From positions 1-41,264 of the IMG/VR virus record IMGVR_UViG_3300042309_000692: DNA of 41,264 nt, one strand, 5' to 3'. The stretch's first letter is position 1; each line of letters starts with the position of its first letter. The stretch is from a virus. The translations under genes were made by a program, and so were the position numbers. This document shows, piece by piece, positions 38,915 through 41,264 of the stretch. The notes under the pieces are model-generated. The model was not told the DNA's origin. It searched no databases and was given only the letters and a program-made list of their open reading frames with translations.

Positions 38915-39279
38915 GGCTTGTCCTCCTCGTCTTGAAAATCATCGGGGTAGCACATCACCATTGCATCCGTCCAATTCTCGCACACCTTGCACATGGCGAT
39001 GTCGGGACGGTGGACGAAGTCGCACGGGTGCTTCGGGTGCGTGGCATCGGGAGCCATGTTGTCGAGCGTGATGTCCACGACAGCCTTCAGGAGCCGCCTC
39101 GCCTCGTCGCGCTCGGCGGTGAGGCGTTCGATGGCATTGGCGGCGGCCGCGAGCATCATCCATGGCGACGGCTGGTGTGCGGCAGCATCGGCCTCAAGCC
39201 GCAGCCACGGCACAATGTCCGCGTCCTCGACCGCAGGCGTGATCGCATACGGCTCGTGCTCGTCTCGTGAGTCGGTCAT
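38911..39279 (-). CDS. Coiled-coil protein 3 of 3 with Cys-rich tail, 122 residues
   Basis: The ATG at 39279 overlaps the upstream stop (ATGA). The N-terminus is acidic (TDSRDEHEPYAI). A helix with ERLTAERDEARRLLKAVVD (about 63-81) is followed by a Cys/His-rich tail (HPKHPCDFVHRPDIAMCKVCENW), which looks like a metal-binding knuckle (C-x-n-C-x2-C). It appears to be a paralogue of the downstream coiled-coil gene with an added metal site. Function unknown. Confidence 0.65.
   Translation of the reverse strand: MTDSRDEHEPYAITPAVEDADIVPWLRLEADAAAHQPSPWMMLAAAANAIERLTAERDEARRLLKAVVDITLDNMAPDATHPKHPCDFVHRPDIAMCKVCENWTDAMVMCYPDDFQDEEDKP
39094..39118. repeat. 25-bp direct repeat, copy 2 (coiled-coil genes)
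   Basis: This is identical to 38648-38672. Sharing extends over 25 bases while the surrounding DNA has diverged, consistent with an ancient duplication kept by selection or gene conversion. Confidence 0.7.
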
Positions 39280-39617
39280 GCTGCCCCCACTGGAAACAGG
39301 AATTCCGAGTCGGCGCACTTCCATACCCGGGCGGATCTTCCGGAGCGCGTCGGGCGATAGCCGCTTGCCACGATCAATCCCTTGTTCATCAGGTTGTTGA
39401 CGGCTGCGCTGCATGTTTGATGTGTGAGGGCGAGTGCCTGCTCCAACTCGTCACAGGTGCTCGGGCATTCGCGGATGGCCTCCAGCACCTTGTGCTGAAT
39501 GGTTGCTAGCCGTGGCTGCACCGCATCCCATGCTGCATCCTGTGTGTCCCAGCGGGTTGCCTGCCCCGGCGTGCGCCGGGGAGGCAATCCATTTGCTGCG
39601 AGGTCAGTCCTGCTCAT
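39276..39617 (-). CDS. Winged-helix (MarR-like) DNA-binding protein
   Basis: The ATG at 39617 gives 113 residues, with G-rich sequence about 8 bases upstream; a longer TTG-started form reaches 39635. Residues about 40-105 form a winged helix: helix (ATIQHKVLEAIRECPS), turn, recognition helix (HQTCSAAVNNLMNKGLI) and a basic wing (GYRPTRSGRSARVWK). Small proteins of this kind regulate phage gene expression or bind replication or recombination DNA. It overlaps the ERF gene. It is the only clear DNA-binding regulator candidate in the leftward block. Confidence 0.7.
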   Translation of the reverse strand: MSRTDLAANGLPPRRTPGQATRWDTQDAAWDAVQPRLATIQHKVLEAIRECPSTCDELEQALALTHQTCSAAVNNLMNKGLIVASGYRPTRSGRSARVWKCADSEFLFPVGAA

Positions 39618-40395
39618 CGAAGATGTCCCCCGCAATCGAGGCGGGCTCCGGCGGCTTCATGCGGATCTGCGTGACGCGCGGCGGGGCATCGGGCTTCTTC
39701 GACGCTTCGGTGATGATCCACACAGTCTGACCCTGCACAGCCTTGGCAACCCCGTGCAACTGTTCGTCCCACACGAAGTAGGCATTTCCGTTGGAGTCCT
39801 TCAACTTCACATACGGAGTCTGGTTCTTGCCCGCAACGCCCTCGTCCGCGTACTTGACGGTGATGGCAATCCAGTCACCGATAGGTTCGGTCTGCGCTGG
39901 CTGCGCTGGCGTCGCCGCAGGCGCAGGCTTCTTTGCGGGAACCTCCGCCGCACCACGCGCCTGCGTGGGCTTGAACGCATCGCGGACCGGGGTCAACCGT
40001 GTGGCGCGGTCGTTCTCCCCGTCATCGTCCTCGTCACCGACGATCCCGACGATGGCTGCGAGCGCGTACCTGCGGAGGTACGTGATGCAGGATCCCATCT
40101 GCTGCACGGTGGCGTTGTTGGGCAGCGGGAACATGGCCACGTCCTCGATCGCCTGACCCGACGCGTGGATCAGCGAGGTAGTGACGGTGACCATCCCGTT
40201 GGCCATGCTCACGGTCTGAACAGGGGCGATTCCATTCTTGGCAAGCGGAATGCGGATCGCGTTGAGGATGCTCCCGAGCGTGGCGTAGCGGTTCTTGAAG
40301 TGCGGGTTGACGCGGTCGAGTTCCGCATTGCGGATTTCCAAATTGCTCTTGGCGAGCGCAGCCGCCAGTTCTCCGATGAAGTCTGTGCGATTCAT
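39604..40395 (-). CDS. erf: ERF-family single-strand annealing protein
   Basis: This 263-residue protein has the ERF signature: NPHFKNRYATLGSILNAIRIPLA (about 30-52), then TTSLIHASGQAIEDVAMFPLP and NNATVQQMGSCITYLRRYALAAIVGI (about 93-118), followed by an acidic loop (GDEDDDGEND). Residues about 135-170 are a Pro/Ala linker, and the C-terminus is a small strand-rich domain. ERF proteins anneal complementary strands for phage recombination and circularisation. The stop of the upstream exonuclease lies within its ribosome-binding cassette (GGAGACTGACCCATG), ensuring coupled translation. Confidence 0.92.
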   Translation of the reverse strand: MNRTDFIGELAAALAKSNLEIRNAELDRVNPHFKNRYATLGSILNAIRIPLAKNGIAPVQTVSMANGMVTVTTSLIHASGQAIEDVAMFPLPNNATVQQMGSCITYLRRYALAAIVGIVGDEDDDGENDRATRLTPVRDAFKPTQARGAAEVPAKKPAPAATPAQPAQTEPIGDWIAITVKYADEGVAGKNQTPYVKLKDSNGNAYFVWDEQLHGVAKAVQGQTVWIITEASKKPDAPPRVTQIRMKPPEPASIAGDIFDEQD

Positions 40396-40398
40396 GGG

Positions 40399-41217
40399 TC
40401 AGTCTCCGATAGGTGCGAGTAGGTCAGTGGTCGCCCAGTTGGGCATGCGGATTTCGGTCACGGTATCCGGCCAGCCTTGGCCGGGCTCGTCCATGTACTT
40501 GCGGTAGAGGTCGAGCAGTTCAGGCAGGCGGGCCGTCGCGAGGTCGAGATGGTCGGGGTGCATCGCGGCGCACAGGCAGGCATGCGGCGCATTCTTCTCT
40601 ACGACAATCAGGATCACGCTAGTGACCTCCTTGCCAGCGCGGCGCAGCATCTCGCGATAGAACGCGAACTGCGTCCAGTATCCGAAATTGTGCGCAGCCT
40701 TGGCGAACTCCTGCGGCGACGCCAGCCCGCCATGCGTTTTGATGTCGATGATGGTGCCGTGTTCCTCGATGAATCCATCGATGCGGGCCTTGCACGGGAT
40801 GCCATCCCATTCCCCAATCAGCGTCATCTCGGTGCAGGTCCCACATGCAGCGAGCAGTTGCCGTGCCGTTTCGCACGACATCACGCCGCCACGCATCTCT
40901 TCGACAAGGTTTGACTCGTCCTTGGTCAGGACCGTCCGACCATCAGCGATCGTAAGAAATTTCTCCCACTCTTCCTTACCAGCCTTCGTGCGGCGGTCAA
41001 TGTCTGGCGCAGTCACGAAGTCCAGTTCGTACTTGGCGGGCGTCAGCAGCAGGCTGTGCAGCGCACGCCCAACACGGAATGCAGACGAGTCGGTCTGGTT
41101 CTCCCGCTCGGCCAACAGGTGCAGCGGCGTGGAACGGTCAAGGGTCTTGAGCGCGCTTGCGCTCATACGGTCGAGGCTGTGGTATTCAGCCTCCGGCATG
41201 TCCATCACAATCTTCAT
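40399..41217 (-). CDS. RecE-like PD-(D/E)xK exonuclease
   Basis: This 272-residue protein is of the RecE/DUF3799 exonuclease type: SLDRMSASALKTL with S-x-S/A-L-K near the start, FRVGRALHSLLL (H54), EWDGIPCKARIDGFI (D147), TIIDIKTH (D158, K160) and YWTQFAFYREM (Q183). Such enzymes degrade one strand from DNA ends so that an annealing protein (here ERF, the next gene) can pair them. The pair forms a recombination module. Its 5' end is repeated at window position 1-80. Expression is likely from the promoter at 124-152. Confidence 0.9.
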   Translation of the reverse strand: MKIVMDMPEAEYHSLDRMSASALKTLDRSTPLHLLAERENQTDSSAFRVGRALHSLLLTPAKYELDFVTAPDIDRRTKAGKEEWEKFLTIADGRTVLTKDESNLVEEMRGGVMSCETARQLLAACGTCTEMTLIGEWDGIPCKARIDGFIEEHGTIIDIKTHGGLASPQEFAKAAHNFGYWTQFAFYREMLRRAGKEVTSVILIVVEKNAPHACLCAAMHPDHLDLATARLPELLDLYRKYMDEPGQGWPDTVTEIRMPNWATTDLLAPIGD

Positions 41218-41264
41218 GGGTCAGTCTCCGGTTGTGGCAAGCACCATGCTTGCGAGTCGCACGA
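41138..41264. repeat. Right copy of 127-bp exact terminal repeat (circular contig overlap)
   Basis: This is the second copy of bases 1-127. It holds the start codon and first 26 codons of the RecE-like exonuclease, its ribosome-binding site, a leader hairpin and the first four bases of the -10 element. The remainder of that promoter lies at 128-152 at the other end of the window. Confidence 0.93.

Overview
This window is a complete circular genome of a tailed bacteriophage (Caudoviricetes), probably short-tailed (podovirus-like). The first 127 bases (1-127) recur exactly at the end (41138-41264), as happens when an assembler closes a circle. The unique genome is therefore about 41,137 bp, and several features run across the artificial ends. 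Evidence for a phage: adjacent small and large terminase genes, portal, scaffold, major capsid protein, a connector/nozzle pair, tail fibre, ejection-type proteins and a recombination cassette. No integrase, prophage repressor, tRNA, DNA polymerase or RNA polymerase was recognised. The DNA looks G+C-rich and the promoters look like sigma-70 type, so the host is a bacterium; the host group cannot be named from this sequence.

There are three transcription blocks. (1) A leftward structural (late) block runs from 32272 down to 2102: terS, terL, five tiny overlapping genes, portal, a small FmdB-like protein, scaffold, major capsid, putative decoration protein, connector, a decoration-like/SGNH fusion, a cluster of three small membrane proteins (probable lysis region), tail fibre, nozzle, three small virion/ejection candidates and a 3709-residue giant protein that fills 27% of the genome. 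An intrinsic-terminator-like signal follows at about 2044-2094. (2) A leftward replication/recombination block starts at a good promoter (1706-1734), encodes a calcineurin-like phosphoesterase and an HExxH metallopeptidase, crosses the contig ends, and continues with a RecE-like exonuclease, an ERF annealing protein, a winged-helix protein, three coiled-coil paralogues, two unknowns, a RusA-like resolvase and a Cys-rich protein (37016). (3) A rightward block (32572-37000) carries nine mostly unknown small genes plus a DUF932/TIGR03299 protein. It is driven by two near-identical promoters (32379 and 34602) and closed by a strong terminator (37006-37043).

The most unusual content is as follows. 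The giant virion protein resembles the polyvalent proteins that phages inject with their DNA: it appears to contain an inactivated metallopeptidase-like domain, an acetyltransferase-like region, an ADP-ribosyltransferase-like domain directly followed by a protein-kinase-like domain, long coiled coils and membrane segments. The 903-residue protein begins with a full copy of the neighbouring decoration protein and continues as an SGNH hydrolase-like enzyme interrupted by a repeated beta module. Early genes share a near-identical ribosome-binding cassette, and in the rightward block the gaps after most genes contain strong hairpins. Compact hairpins also flank the decoration gene. The first rightward transcript has a long folded leader.

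Functions are assigned by motif recognition only; no database search was run.
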